A stretch of 64,000 nt of DNA from Bacillus pseudomycoides DSM 12442 (GCF_000161455.1 NZ_CM000745.1:3294812-3358811), one strand, 5' to 3'; positions 18,145 through 26,979 are shown, counted from the first letter of the stretch. The notes: generated by a model not told the origin, from the sequence alone. Program-made: numbers and translations.

Positions 18145-19617
18145 TTGTCCCAATACAAAACACCATTGTTTACCGCTTTAGTAGAGCACAGTAAGCGAAA
18201 TCCAATTCAATTCCATATCCCAGGTCATAAAAAAGGACAAGGAATGGATCCTATGTTTCGCGAATTTATTGGGCATAACGCATTAGCAATTGATTTAATT
18301 AATATCGCGCCGCTCGATGATTTACATCATCCAAAAGGTATGATTAAAGAGGCTCAAGACTTAGCAGCGACTGCGTTCGGTGCAGATCATACTTTCTTTT
18401 CCGTCCAGGGAACAAGCGGTGCAATTATGACAATGGTGATGAGCGTTTGTGGCCCAGGTGATAAAATCCTTGTACCACGAAACGTTCATAAATCTGTAAT
18501 GTCAGCCATTATTTTCTCAGGTGCAAAACCAATTTTCATTCATCCTGAAATTGATCCGAAGCTCGGTATTTCACACGGGATTACGATTCAATCTGTAAAA
18601 AAAGCACTTGAGGAGCATTCAGATGCAAAAGGATTACTTGTTATTAACCCAACGTATTTCGGATTTGCTGCAGACTTACAACAAATTGTAAAATTAGCTC
18701 ATTCCTACGATATACCTGTATTAGTAGATGAAGCTCACGGTGTTCATATTCATTTTCATGAGGAACTACCGATGTCAGCCATGCAAGCTGGTGCAGATAT
18801 GGCAGCAACAAGTGTCCATAAATTAGGAGGATCCTTAACACAAAGTTCTATTTTAAATGTAAAAGAAGGTCTTGTGAATGTAAAACATGTCCAATCTATT
18901 ATTAGCATGCTTACAACAACATCAACTTCTTATATTCTATTGGCTTCTTTAGATGTTGCCAGAAAACGCCTTGCGACTGAAGGACAAGAATTAATCACAA
19001 AAACAATTCAGTTAGCTGAACATGTCCGCAATACTGTAAATAAGATTGAAAACCTATACTGCCCTGGTAAAGAAATGTTAGGTACGGATGCAACATTTAG
19101 TTATGATCCAACAAAACTGATTGTATCTGTCAAAAATTTAGGTATTACAGGTCATGAGGCAGAATTATGGTTAAGAGAACATTACAACATTGAAGTCGAG
19201 CTTTCGGACTTATATAACATTCTATGCCTCGTTACATTAGGGGATACAGAGGATGAAACCAACATTCTCATCCAGGCCTTACAAAAACTAGCAACTACAT
19301 TTAAAGATAGAGCGGACAAAGGTGTTCAAGTACAAGTTGAAATTCCAGAAATCCCTGTACTTGCCCTCTCTCCTCGAGATGCTTTTTATTCAGAGACAGA
19401 GGTCATCCCATTTGAAAATGCTGCTGGCCGCATTATAGCTGATTTTGTAATGGTTTATCCACCAGGGATTCCAATCTTTACTCCAGGTGAAATTATTACA
19501 CAAGAAAACTTAGATTACATTCATAAAAATTTAGAAGCGGGTCTGCCAGTACAAGGTCCCGAAGACATGACATTACAAACATTACGCGTTATTAAAGAAT
19601 ATAAGCCTATCATTTGA
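18145..19617 (+). CDS. speA: Arginine decarboxylase SpeA (Orn/Lys/Arg decarboxylase family)
   Basis: PLP-dependent enzyme converting arginine to agmatine for polyamine synthesis. 490 residues from the TTG start, equal to B. subtilis SpeA. Visible motifs: FHIPGHKKGQG near the N-terminus, the PLP-binding DEAHGVH, and the Schiff-base lysine segment TSVHKLGGSLTQ (about K224); the C-terminal domain contains VYPPGIP. TTG is preferred since AAGGGG lies eight bases upstream; a GTG nine bases earlier overlaps that site. Synteny with yktA and sr1 supports SpeA over lysine decarboxylase. Confidence 0.88.
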   Translation: MSQYKTPLFTALVEHSKRNPIQFHIPGHKKGQGMDPMFREFIGHNALAIDLINIAPLDDLHHPKGMIKEAQDLAATAFGADHTFFSVQGTSGAIMTMVMSVCGPGDKILVPRNVHKSVMSAIIFSGAKPIFIHPEIDPKLGISHGITIQSVKKALEEHSDAKGLLVINPTYFGFAADLQQIVKLAHSYDIPVLVDEAHGVHIHFHEELPMSAMQAGADMAATSVHKLGGSLTQSSILNVKEGLVNVKHVQSIISMLTTTSTSYILLASLDVARKRLATEGQELITKTIQLAEHVRNTVNKIENLYCPGKEMLGTDATFSYDPTKLIVSVKNLGITGHEAELWLREHYNIEVELSDLYNILCLVTLGDTEDETNILIQALQKLATTFKDRADKGVQVQVEIPEIPVLALSPRDAFYSETEVIPFENAAGRIIADFVMVYPPGIPIFTPGEIITQENLDYIHKNLEAGLPVQGPEDMTLQTLRVIKEYKPII

Positions 19618-19630
19618 TAGGCTTTTTTTT
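19603..19630 (+). terminator. speA terminator
   Basis: AAGCCTATCA / TGATAGGCTT stem with eight T residues. The stem includes the last codons and stop of speA. Confidence 0.85.
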
Positions 19631-19658
19631 CACCATTTTTTCTTTTACTCATACCATA
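19631..19658 (+). promoter_or_regulatory. Sigma-K-type promoter of tgl
   Basis: CACC (19631-19634), 15-base spacer, CATACCATA (19650-19658), matching the mother-cell sigma-K pattern mACm/CATAnnnTA. B. subtilis tgl is sigma-K dependent, which agrees. Confidence 0.55.
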
Positions 19659-19692
19659 CTAAAGAATGTAACGTATAGGTGGGGATACAGTT

Positions 19693-20523
19693 ATGATTGT
19701 GATTGGTCGTTCTATTGTACATCCTTATATCACGAGTGAAAACGAACCGTTCGCTACTGAGAAACAACAAATATTAGCCATTATGGCTGGAAATCAAGAA
19801 ATATATGCATTCCGAACGGCTGATGAACTCATTTTCGATCTAAATTTACGAATTCATATTATTACATCTGCCTTAGAACTCTTTCAAAGCGGACTTCAAT
19901 TCCGTACATTCCAAGAGTCCTATTGTAACCCTGAATTTTGGCAAAGGACACCACTGGGAGGGTTTCAACTACTCCCATATGTACCACCCTCCGTCGCGAT
20001 ACGAGATATTTTTAAAAACGGAAAAAAATACGGAACAGAATGTGCAACAGCAATGATTATTATTTTTTACAAAGCACTTTTAGCTCTATATGATGACCAA
20101 ATCTTTAATCACTTATTCGCAAACCTTCTACTATATACATGGGATTATGATCAAGATTTAAAACTGGTGACAAAAACCGGTGGGGATATCGTTCCTGGCG
20201 ATCTTGTTTACTTTAAAAACCCACAAGTAAATCCAGCTTCGGTTGAGTGGCAAGGAGAGAATGCCATTTATTTAGGCAATTTCTTTTTTTATGGGCACGG
20301 TGTAGGAGTACAAACAAAAGAACAAATCATTTATTTATTAAATGAACGAAGAATTCCTTATGCTTTTATCTCAGCATATTTAACAGATTTTATTACACGA
20401 ATAGATAGCCGTCTTATGAGTCAACATACTTCTGTTAATAATCTACAAACAACACTCAAATTTATTCCCATCAGGGACGATGCAATTGTTGCAACGGTTG
20501 GTCATACAACTACAATCTATTAA
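19693..20523 (+). CDS. tgl: Spore coat transglutaminase Tgl
   Basis: Protein-glutamine gamma-glutamyltransferase that crosslinks lysine and glutamine side chains of coat proteins late in sporulation. 276 residues, with the catalytic cysteine C117 in KYGTECATAM preceded by E116, and later PGDLVYFKNPQV and the WQGENAIYLG strand expected for the NlpC-like Bacillus enzyme. No signal peptide. It sits between speA and the convergent SR1P genes. A TAGGTGGGG ribosome site precedes ATG. Confidence 0.92.
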   Translation: MIVIGRSIVHPYITSENEPFATEKQQILAIMAGNQEIYAFRTADELIFDLNLRIHIITSALELFQSGLQFRTFQESYCNPEFWQRTPLGGFQLLPYVPPSVAIRDIFKNGKKYGTECATAMIIIFYKALLALYDDQIFNHLFANLLLYTWDYDQDLKLVTKTGGDIVPGDLVYFKNPQVNPASVEWQGENAIYLGNFFFYGHGVGVQTKEQIIYLLNERRIPYAFISAYLTDFITRIDSRLMSQHTSVNNLQTTLKFIPIRDDAIVATVGHTTTIY

Positions 20524-20556
20524 AAAAGGCGCCTGCAGATGTGCAGGCGCCTTTTT
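20522..20556. terminator. Bidirectional terminator, tgl and SR1P cluster
   Basis: AAAAAGGCGCCTGCA / TGCAGGCGCCTTTTT, 15 bp perfect, the strongest GC stem of this stretch. It is the only terminator seen after the three SR1P genes. Confidence 0.9.
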
Positions 20557-20558
20557 AA

Positions 20559-20687
20559 TTATTGGGCTTTTGTATGCTCCTTGTGATCACATCCGCAAGA
20601 TCCACATTTCCCGTAAAGTACTGTTGTTTTTTCATCTTCAAAGTGTGCGATTGTTCCTTCACAGGCTTGACATACAATTGTTCCCAT
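20559..20687 (-). CDS. SR1P-like peptide, copy 1 (promoter-distal)
   Basis: 42 residues, MGTIVCQACEGTIAHFEDEK at the N-terminus, then a C-terminal cysteine group CGSCGC and HTKAQ. It closely resembles B. subtilis SR1P, the peptide of the dual-function RNA SR1 that binds GapA and promotes RNase J1 action. Four or more cysteines suggest a small zinc knuckle. An AGGGGGAA ribosome site lies seven to nine bases upstream of the ATG. It is the last of three tandem copies. Confidence 0.85.
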   Translation of the reverse strand: MGTIVCQACEGTIAHFEDEKTTVLYGKCGSCGCDHKEHTKAQ

Positions 20688-20751
20688 TTTTTATTTCCCC
20701 CTGAGTTTCATTTATAGTTTCAAATCTTTATATTCATAAACTTCCTATATA

Positions 20752-20883
20752 TTACTGGGCTTTTGTATGTTCTTTATGATCACATTCACAATGAGATCCA
20801 CATTTCCCATAAAGTACTGTTGTTTTTTCATCTTCAAAGTGTGCAATTGTTCCTTCACAAACTTGACATACGATTGTTCCCAT
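20752..20883 (-). CDS. SR1P-like peptide, copy 2 (middle)
   Basis: 43 residues: MGTIVCQVCEGTIAHFEDEK, then a cysteine group with one inserted residue (CGSHCEC). About 65 bases separate it from copy 1, and no terminator or second promoter is visible between them. The leader TAAACTTAGGGGGAAAT is shared with copy 3, so whole units of about 190-196 bases were duplicated, not just the coding part. Confidence 0.85.
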   Translation of the reverse strand: MGTIVCQVCEGTIAHFEDEKTTVLYGKCGSHCECDHKEHTKAQ

Positions 20884-20944
20884 TTTTCATTTCCCCCTAA
20901 GTTTATGGTCCTAAAAACTTTTTCAGCTGCAAGATTCCTATATA

Positions 20945-21073
20945 TTATTGGGCTTTTGTATGCTCCTTGTGATCACATCCGCAAAATTCACATTTCCCGT
21001 AAAGTACCGTTACTTTCTCATCCTCGAAGTGTGCAATTGTACTTTCACAATCTTGACATACGATTGTTCCCAT
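20945..21073 (-). CDS. SR1P-like peptide, copy 3 (promoter-proximal)
   Basis: 42 residues; MGTIVCQDCESTIAHFEDEK with VTVLYGKC, closest of the three to B. subtilis SR1P (MGTIVCQDC..., FEDEKVTTLYG). The gene lies between pdhD and speA in the wider order, the known location of sr1 in B. subtilis, which supports orthology. Its leader of about 60 bases starts from the promoter at 21137-21165. Confidence 0.88.
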   Translation of the reverse strand: MGTIVCQDCESTIAHFEDEKVTVLYGKCEFCGCDHKEHTKAQ

Positions 21074-21136
21074 TTTTTATTTCCCCCTAAGTTTATAATC
21101 CCAAAAACTTTTGTAACCGCTTAACTTTCTGTCTTC

Positions 21137-21185
21137 ATTTTAATATGTTATACTTTTTACGTCAATAGGTTTTTAGTATAACACA
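21137..21185 (-). promoter_or_regulatory. sr1 promoter with two CcpN-type boxes
   Basis: Minus strand TTGACG (21160-21165), 17-base spacer, TAAAAT (21137-21142). Two exact matches to the CcpN box TRTGHYATAYW: TATGTTATACT on the plus strand at 21144-21154, within the promoter spacer, and TGTGTTATACT on the minus strand at 21175-21185, upstream of the -35. In B. subtilis CcpN represses sr1 in glucose; regulation here is inferred. Confidence 0.65.
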
Positions 21186-21223
21186 TTAAAAATTTTATTT
21201 TACATTAGTATGAGACAATAACA

Positions 21224-21258
21224 AAAAAACAGTCATATCTTAATAAGTACGACTGTTC
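21224..21258 (-). terminator. Terminator of the DUF3055 gene
   Basis: Minus-strand ACAGTC...GACTGT stem-loop followed by seven T. Confidence 0.7.
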
Positions 21259-21266
21259 CCTTTTGT

Positions 21267-21563
21267 TTATTCTTCATATTCAGCATGTAAAGAAGTAGGT
21301 GGTACAAGAAACTTAAAGAACTGTGCTAAATCATCCGCCTCCTCCTCCGATTGTAATTTAAAGACCTGTTGTAAATGTTGAACATTATCTACATCATCTT
21401 GTCCTAGTAGAGTTGCTCTCCCTGTTTGCATGCACACGACAAGAGGTTTCCCAAAAAACATATTTGTATAAATGACCCCAAAGTCATAACGGTTCTCATG
21501 TGTCATAAATCCTAGAAATCGTACCTTCACACTTTCATGCTCATCATACAATTTTTCAAACAT
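21267..21563 (-). CDS. DUF3055-type conserved protein
   Basis: 98-residue soluble protein; I place it in the DUF3055 (SAV0927) family from its VRFLGFMTHENRYDFGVIYT and MFFGKPLVVCMQTGR segments. The acidic C-terminus (HAEYEE) and the helix EEEADDLAQFFKFLVPPTSL are visible. Function unknown. It lies upstream of and codirectional with the SR1P genes, but its own terminator separates them. Confidence 0.7.
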   Translation of the reverse strand: MFEKLYDEHESVKVRFLGFMTHENRYDFGVIYTNMFFGKPLVVCMQTGRATLLGQDDVDNVQHLQQVFKLQSEEEADDLAQFFKFLVPPTSLHAEYEE

Positions 21564-21698
21564 TTACTCCCTCCTTTCTTCACAACACTTTCTACTTGTA
21601 TATATTAAACAAAACGAGGAATGATCCCTTTTTAATTGTCAAAAAATTTACAACAGTGTTAAAATAAATATATATATTACGTCAGGAGGAAAATCTTT

Positions 21699-22091
21699 AT
21701 GCAACATGCATTTATTAAACTTGTACCTAAATCTAAACAACAAGCTATCTCATTAGAAGATGTAAAACAACTTTTTCGTTATTATAAAGAAATTACTTCC
21801 CAAACCGGTGTGCAAGTTAGCTATGCATATACTAACGTTGCATTTCCATACGAAATACTTGATACGTCTGATACTACACTTGAGCTAAAATCTAGTCATG
21901 ATCGATATAATTCTATTTATGTGGGGGTTGGAATAGAAAACGAGCAAGCTTTCGTTCAAATCTCCTTACCTTCTACTGCCACATTTGGAGATAAAGGAAA
22001 AGCGAATGAATTCTGCCGTTTTTTAGCCAAGAAATTAGAAGGTGAATTAAGGTTATTTAATGGAAGAACAATGTATTTTTATAAACGCTAA
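21699..22091 (+). CDS. DUF1885-type conserved protein
   Basis: 130-residue soluble protein resembling the Bacillus DUF1885 family (N-terminal HAFIKLVPKSKQQAISLEDV, later HDRYNSIYVGVGIE). No catalytic motif recognised. A GGAGGAAAATCTTT ribosome site precedes ATG. Its stop codon overlaps the stop of the convergent small membrane gene by a few bases. Confidence 0.65.
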   Translation: MQHAFIKLVPKSKQQAISLEDVKQLFRYYKEITSQTGVQVSYAYTNVAFPYEILDTSDTTLELKSSHDRYNSIYVGVGIENEQAFVQISLPSTATFGDKGKANEFCRFLAKKLEGELRLFNGRTMYFYKR

Positions 22092-22324
22092 CCTGTGAAA
22101 AAGAGATATTTAATAAAAAAAAAGAACATACTATTTCCAATGGTACAACAAACTGCCTCTTTTCTGGAGTGCAACATAAAATGTGCAATAACATAAGCTA
22201 AATAAAAAAATATAAAAAAAAGTAATACTTTGTAATGTGCTTTATCACGATTTGATAATAATAACACTAATGAAAACCCGCCCCATATAATAAAATGAAA
22301 GATCGAAACAAGTGATATTTTCAA
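22088..22324 (-). CDS. Small membrane protein of unknown function
   Basis: 78 residues from a TTG start, with three hydrophobic stretches (ISLVSIFHFIIWGGFSLVLLL, KVLLFFIFFYLAYVIAHFML and a Phe-rich C-terminus). TTG was chosen since AGGGGG lies about seven bases upstream; an upstream ATG overlaps that site. No family recognised, and codon use is Phe/Ile rich, so it could be fast-evolving or decaying. Confidence 0.5.
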   Translation of the reverse strand: MKISLVSIFHFIIWGGFSLVLLLSNRDKAHYKVLLFFIFFYLAYVIAHFMLHSRKEAVCCTIGNSMFFFFIKYLFFTG

Positions 22325-22402
22325 GTCGTTGCCCCCTTTCATATGTCCTAGTTTATTACAATATATATGGGCATTTCAAAAAAATCATTACATAATATAC
22401 GT

Positions 22403-22457
22403 AAGAAGCATCCTAGCTGTCCAAAATCTAAAGGACAGCTAGGATGCTTCTTCTTTT
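22403..22457 (+). repeat. 20-bp perfect inverted repeat
   Basis: Arms 22403-22422 and 22433-22452 are perfectly complementary (core AGCATCCTAGCTGTCC) with a 10-base loop; CTTTT follows on the plus strand, so it looks like a plus-strand terminator although no plus-strand gene precedes it within 300 bases. A promoter with extended -10 TGATATAAT for the next gene lies downstream at 22543-22551. Confidence 0.7.
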
Positions 22458-22595
22458 AAAAAAGATTTTACATATGAGAGCAAAGAACTTCCATTAAACA
22501 GATAATTATAGCAAGATTAAACTCTTTATATTTCTATAATTGTGATATAATATTTTACTGACTGCCTATGAACTTACAGAAAGGACTTAACATAA

Positions 22596-23990
22596 ATGGT
22601 ATTTAGTAACCTCTTATTCTTATGTTTGTTTTTACCTGCAGTGTTATTTGTATATTACACTGTTCGCAAAGAATTGCAAAATATTGTTCTTCTATTATTT
22701 AGCTTATTATTTTATGCGTGGGGAGAACCAATATATGTATTTCTCATGCTCTTTTCTATTTTTATAAACTATTGGTTTGGTATTTGGCTTGCCAAAGAAA
22801 GAGCAACTATACTTAGTAGAAAAACGCTCTTAACTTTAGCTATTATTATAAACACAGCTATTTTAGGTTATTTTAAATATGCTAATTTCTTAATCGATAA
22901 TATAAATACAATGTTTCATACAAACATTGTATTAGAAAAGATTCCATTGCCGATTGGTATTTCCTTTTTTACTTTCCACGCTATGAGTTATATCATTGAT
23001 ATATATAAGAAGAAAGTAGATGCTCAGCGTAATATTTTTGATCTCGCATTGTACTTTACTGTTTTCCCTCAATTAGTTGCTGGGCCAATCGTTCGTTATA
23101 ACACAATTTCTCATCAACTACATACCCGAACAGTTGATGCCGATAAATTCTCTGAAGGAGTTCGACGTTTTATCATCGGATTAGGAAAAAAAGTGTTAAT
23201 CGCTAATCAATTAGGCGCTATTGCCGATGAAATCTTCGCCATGGATCCAGCAACCATGAGTGTTTCTACCGCTTGGATTGGTGCTATCGCTTATACACTA
23301 CAAATCTATTTTGATTTTTCTGGGTATAGTGATATGGCAATTGGATTAGGAAAAATGTTTGGATTTGATTTTCTAGAGAATTTCAATTATCCATATATTT
23401 CAAAATCCATTTCTGAATTTTGGCGTCGTTGGCACATTTCACTTGGTTCGTGGTTCCGCGATTATGTCTATATTCCACTTGGAGGAAACCGAGTATCCAG
23501 CTGGAAAGTCTATCGTAATCTTTTTATCGTATGGGCACTAACAGGTTTTTGGCATGGAGCTAGTTGGACATTTATGATTTGGGGAATTTATTACGGATGT
23601 CTCATTGCTTTAGAAAAAGCCGGTTTTGAGAAAGTGTTACAAAATATGTGGCGCCCGGTCCAACATGTATACGTTATGTTTTTAGTAATCATTGGATGGG
23701 TTTTCTTCCGAGCTGATAATTTTGCTTACTGTTTTGAATTTCTCCAAACAATGTTTGGAATAAATGGACCATTAACAGACATTAAGAGTTACTTCTATGT
23801 CATGAACTATTGGGGAATTTTTCTCCTGGCAATTGTTACTTCAGCTCCAATTTTTTCTTGGCTGAAAACTATGCTTTCAACAAAAAGGATAGTAATTTTA
23901 TCTCCACTTTATTATTTAAGTGTGCTAATAATCGTTATGATGTATTTAACAAATGCAACGTATAATCCATTTATTTACTTCCGCTTTTAA
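22596..23990 (+). CDS. MBOAT O-acyltransferase (PatA/AlgI/DltB type)
   Basis: 464-residue polytopic membrane protein that moves acetyl groups across the membrane for O-acetylation of a wall polymer. Conserved motifs: PIGISFFTFHAMSYIIDIY, PQLVAGPIVRY, YFDFSGYSDMAIG, FWRRWHISLGSWFRDYVYIPLGG and the histidine in TGFWHGASW (about H320). The next gene encodes a PatB-type periplasmic-side transferase, so the pair is a PatA/PatB system. B. cereus-group members have several such pairs for peptidoglycan and secondary wall polysaccharide; which target applies here cannot be told. Confidence 0.88.
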   Translation: MVFSNLLFLCLFLPAVLFVYYTVRKELQNIVLLLFSLLFYAWGEPIYVFLMLFSIFINYWFGIWLAKERATILSRKTLLTLAIIINTAILGYFKYANFLIDNINTMFHTNIVLEKIPLPIGISFFTFHAMSYIIDIYKKKVDAQRNIFDLALYFTVFPQLVAGPIVRYNTISHQLHTRTVDADKFSEGVRRFIIGLGKKVLIANQLGAIADEIFAMDPATMSVSTAWIGAIAYTLQIYFDFSGYSDMAIGLGKMFGFDFLENFNYPYISKSISEFWRRWHISLGSWFRDYVYIPLGGNRVSSWKVYRNLFIVWALTGFWHGASWTFMIWGIYYGCLIALEKAGFEKVLQNMWRPVQHVYVMFLVIIGWVFFRADNFAYCFEFLQTMFGINGPLTDIKSYFYVMNYWGIFLLAIVTSAPIFSWLKTMLSTKRIVILSPLYYLSVLIIVMMYLTNATYNPFIYFRF

Positions 23991-24003
23991 AGGAGGGGTA
24001 GCT

Positions 24004-25221
24004 ATGAAAAATTTAAACAACCGTATATTAATTACAGGATTTTTAATTGTTATTTTCGGAATGTGTATATGGACTGGAAAAATTATTTACTTGGATAAAA
24101 AAACCTTTTCTAATTTTGAAAATAGGGATCTAGCTATTGATCCTGTCTTAACTAAAGATGGTTTAAAATCAGGAAAATACTTCAAAGATACCGAGTTACA
24201 CTTTACAGATCATATTGCAGTTCGGGATTTCTTTATTAAAACATATACAAATTTACAAATACACTTCAACCGAACATTTATAAATCAAAAATATGTTGCA
24301 AACGATGGTTTTATTTTATCTGAACCAACAAAAACTGACGAACGTGAACAAATGAAGCAATCTGTAAATGAATTAGATAATTTAAGAAATCAGTTTCCAA
24401 AAACTGAGTTTTATTTTATGTTAGCACCAAGTAAACTAACGACATTTTCATATAGATATCCACCCTACGTAGATCGTGGATATGACCAAAAACATCGCGA
24501 TTACCTTGTACAAGCATTAAATAATATAAACTTTCCTGTTATCGATGTTCTGCCATTCTTCCAAAAAGAGTTTAGCCGTGAACAGTTAGAAAGTTTATAC
24601 TTTAAAACAGACCATCATTGGAATATGAAAGGTGCCTTTTATGGATATGAATATGCAATGAATTATATATCTGATCACTCAAAGATATATAAAGATGCTA
24701 AAGTAAATCCAGATAATTATAAATTCATTACTGAAAAACCTAATGGAGATTTTATTGGAAGTTGGAATAAACAACTGTATAATTTAATAAAAACTCCTGA
24801 ACAAATCCCTTATGTGCAATTAAAGCAAAATCCAAATGCTTGGGATGATTACACCGTATATATTGGGCCTGTATCTGAGCAAGCAACTAAAGTACCAATG
24901 AAAGAGTTCTTTGCAAAGGATAAAAAACAACCTGCACCAAATTATGCTGCGGTCTATCAAACAGACTATGCACAAATTAATATCCTAAATTCGAAAGCAA
25001 AAAACAAATTACATGCTATAGTTATCAAAGATTCTTATGCTGATGCAACATATCCCTTATTTGCTCAGCATTTTGAACAAATAACATTTATCGATCCACG
25101 ATTTGCAGCTAGTAAAAATATAATAAAAGATCTAAAAGAATTAAATCCTGATGTCATACTATTCCTGTATAATGACTCTAGTATAAGCCCAGAAATGTAC
25201 CAATTTAAAAATGAACAATAA
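24004..25221 (+). CDS. DHHW/SGNH-type O-acetyltransferase (PatB/AlgX-like)
   Basis: 405 residues: an N-terminal membrane anchor (ILITGFLIVIFGMCIW) then an extracytoplasmic AlgX-N/SGNH-like domain with the signature TDHHWN near residue 203, preceded by MLAPSKLTTF. Such proteins take acetyl from the MBOAT partner and place it on the polymer. ATG follows AAAGGAGGGG; it starts 13 bases after the patA-like stop, so the two are cotranscribed. Ends with its own terminator. Confidence 0.83.
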   Translation: MKNLNNRILITGFLIVIFGMCIWTGKIIYLDKKTFSNFENRDLAIDPVLTKDGLKSGKYFKDTELHFTDHIAVRDFFIKTYTNLQIHFNRTFINQKYVANDGFILSEPTKTDEREQMKQSVNELDNLRNQFPKTEFYFMLAPSKLTTFSYRYPPYVDRGYDQKHRDYLVQALNNINFPVIDVLPFFQKEFSREQLESLYFKTDHHWNMKGAFYGYEYAMNYISDHSKIYKDAKVNPDNYKFITEKPNGDFIGSWNKQLYNLIKTPEQIPYVQLKQNPNAWDDYTVYIGPVSEQATKVPMKEFFAKDKKQPAPNYAAVYQTDYAQINILNSKAKNKLHAIVIKDSYADATYPLFAQHFEQITFIDPRFAASKNIIKDLKELNPDVILFLYNDSSISPEMYQFKNEQ

Positions 25222-25228
25222 AAAATAG

Positions 25229-25275
25229 CAAATAAGAGGTGACGAAGAATCACCTCTTATTTGTTGTTTTTATTT
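25229..25275 (+). terminator. Terminator of the acetyltransferase pair
   Basis: CAAATAAGAGGTGA / TCACCTCTTATTTG, 14 bp perfect, followed by a T-rich stretch. Confidence 0.85.
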
Positions 25276-25286
25276 TTTCTATAATA

Positions 25287-25402
25287 CACTGAAATTTTAT
25301 TCAGTCCGAGAACTTAGATTTTATAGATCACTTATCTTGACAGCTTCTTTGCTTTCATTAAATGTGGGTTACTACACTACTATCTACGAATGGGAAGATA
25401 AA
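25287..25402 (+). repeat. Degenerate bcr1-like repeat
   Basis: Weak match: CACTGAAATTTTATTCAGT at the start, CTTCTTTGCTTTC in the middle and CGAATGGGAAGATAAAATG at the end, in the same order as intact copies. It occupies most of the gap between the acetyltransferase pair and pdhD; nothing else is seen there except terminators. Confidence 0.4.
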
Positions 25403-25515
25403 ATGTAACTTCTATTAATAATATTATTCTTTCCTCCAATTCAATCCTCTATTTCATCCTAATAACTTTATTTCCTTCCAGCATGGAGATTAAAAAAGCT
25501 TACCTAACATAAAAA

Positions 25516-25556
25516 ATAAAAAACCACCTTCTAATATCTAGAAAGTGGTTTTTTAT
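25516..25556 (-). terminator. pdh operon terminator
   Basis: Minus-strand AAAAAACCACTTTCTA stem with one mismatch and a T-rich end, just after pdhD. Confidence 0.8.
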
Positions 25557-25566
25557 CTACTTCATA

Positions 25567-26979
25567 TTATTTTACAATGTGAATTGGCATTCCAAGAGCA
25601 ACTTCCGCTGCTTCCATTGTGATTTCACCTAATGTTGGGTGAGCATGGATTGTTTGAGCGATATCTTCTGCTGTCATTCCAGCTTCGATAGCTAAACCAA
25701 TCTCAGAGATAATATCAGAAGCGCCTGCACCTGCAACTTGCGCACCTACAAGAAGACCATCTTCTTTACGAGTTACAAGTTGTACGAAACCGTCTGTGCT
25801 GTTTAATGATAATGCACGGCCGTTTGCAGCGAATGGGAATTTAGAAACCGCTACTTCCATTCCAGCTTCTTGAGCTTGTTTCTTAGTGTAACCAACAGAT
25901 GCTAATTCTGGATCAGTGAAGCATACTGCAGGAATTCCGATGTAATCGATAGCTGATGCATGTCCACTAATTGCTTCCACAGCTACTTTACCTTCGTAAG
26001 AAGCTTTGTGAGCTAATGGTGGTCCAGGAACGATATCACCGATTGCATAGATGTTTGGTACGTTTGTACGGCATTGCTCATCGATTTCGATGATACCACG
26101 GTCAGTCATTTTAACTCCAACTTGCTCAAGACCGATTTCTTGAGTGTTTGGACGACGACCTACAGTTACTAATACATAATCTGCTTCTACAGTTTGTACT
26201 TCGCCTTTAACTTCGAAGCTAACTTTTACGCCAGTTTCTGTTTCTTCAACGCCTTTAGCCATAGCTTTTGTATGGATGTTTACGTTACCTTTTTTCTGAA
26301 GAGCACGTTTAACAACTGTGCTCATTGCTTTTTCAAAACCAGCTAAAATTTCATCGCCAGCTTCTACTACAGTAACTTCAGTACCGAAGTTAGCATATGC
26401 AGTTCCTAATTCCATACCGATGTAACCGCCGCCGATTACAACAAGTTTTTTAGGAATTTCAGGTAAGCTTAAAGCACCTGTAGAGTTGATAACGCGTTTA
26501 GAATATTTGAATCCAGGAATTTCGATTGGTGTAGAACCAGTTGCAAGAACAGCATTTTTAAACGTATAAGTTTGAGCTGCATCTTCAGTCATTACACGTA
26601 ATGTGTTAGCATCTACGAAGTAAGCTTCACCGCGAATGATTTCAACTTTGTTACCTTTAAGAAGGCCTTCAACACCGCCAGTTAATTTCTTAACTACGCC
26701 GTTTTTCCATTCTTGAACTTTTGTGAAGTCAACTGTTACGTTCTCAGCAATGATACCCATGTCATCAGAATGTTTTGCATTCTCATAACGATGACCTGCA
26801 TTGATTAATGCTTTAGAAGGAATACATCCAACGTTTAAGCATACGCCACCAAGGTTAGCTTTTTCAATAATTGCTACCTTTTGACCTAATTGTGCTGCAC
26901 GAATTGCTGCAACATATCCACCAGGACCTGCACCAACAACGACTGTATCTAATTCAATTGGGAAATCTCCTACTACCAT
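25567..26979 (-). CDS. pdhD: Dihydrolipoamide dehydrogenase, E3 of pyruvate dehydrogenase
   Basis: FAD enzyme that reoxidises dihydrolipoyl groups of E2 with NAD+. 470 residues with the FAD-binding GAGPGGYVAAIRAAQ, redox disulfide GGVCLNVGCIPSK (two cysteines five apart), NAD-binding GGGYIGMELG, and the catalytic HAHPTLGE (His-Glu pair) near the C-terminus. It starts a few bases after pdhC, with GGAGG upstream, and closes the pdhABCD operon. Confidence 0.97.
   Translation of the reverse strand: MVVGDFPIELDTVVVGAGPGGYVAAIRAAQLGQKVAIIEKANLGGVCLNVGCIPSKALINAGHRYENAKHSDDMGIIAENVTVDFTKVQEWKNGVVKKLTGGVEGLLKGNKVEIIRGEAYFVDANTLRVMTEDAAQTYTFKNAVLATGSTPIEIPGFKYSKRVINSTGALSLPEIPKKLVVIGGGYIGMELGTAYANFGTEVTVVEAGDEILAGFEKAMSTVVKRALQKKGNVNIHTKAMAKGVEETETGVKVSFEVKGEVQTVEADYVLVTVGRRPNTQEIGLEQVGVKMTDRGIIEIDEQCRTNVPNIYAIGDIVPGPPLAHKASYEGKVAVEAISGHASAIDYIGIPAVCFTDPELASVGYTKKQAQEAGMEVAVSKFPFAANGRALSLNSTDGFVQLVTRKEDGLLVGAQVAGAGASDIISEIGLAIEAGMTAEDIAQTIHAHPTLGEITMEAAEVALGMPIHIVK

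Noticed and set aside
20559..21073. Tandem 190-base units considered as a CRISPR-like or satellite array
   Set aside because: Units are coding, with conserved reading frames and ribosome sites, and lack short spacer structure.
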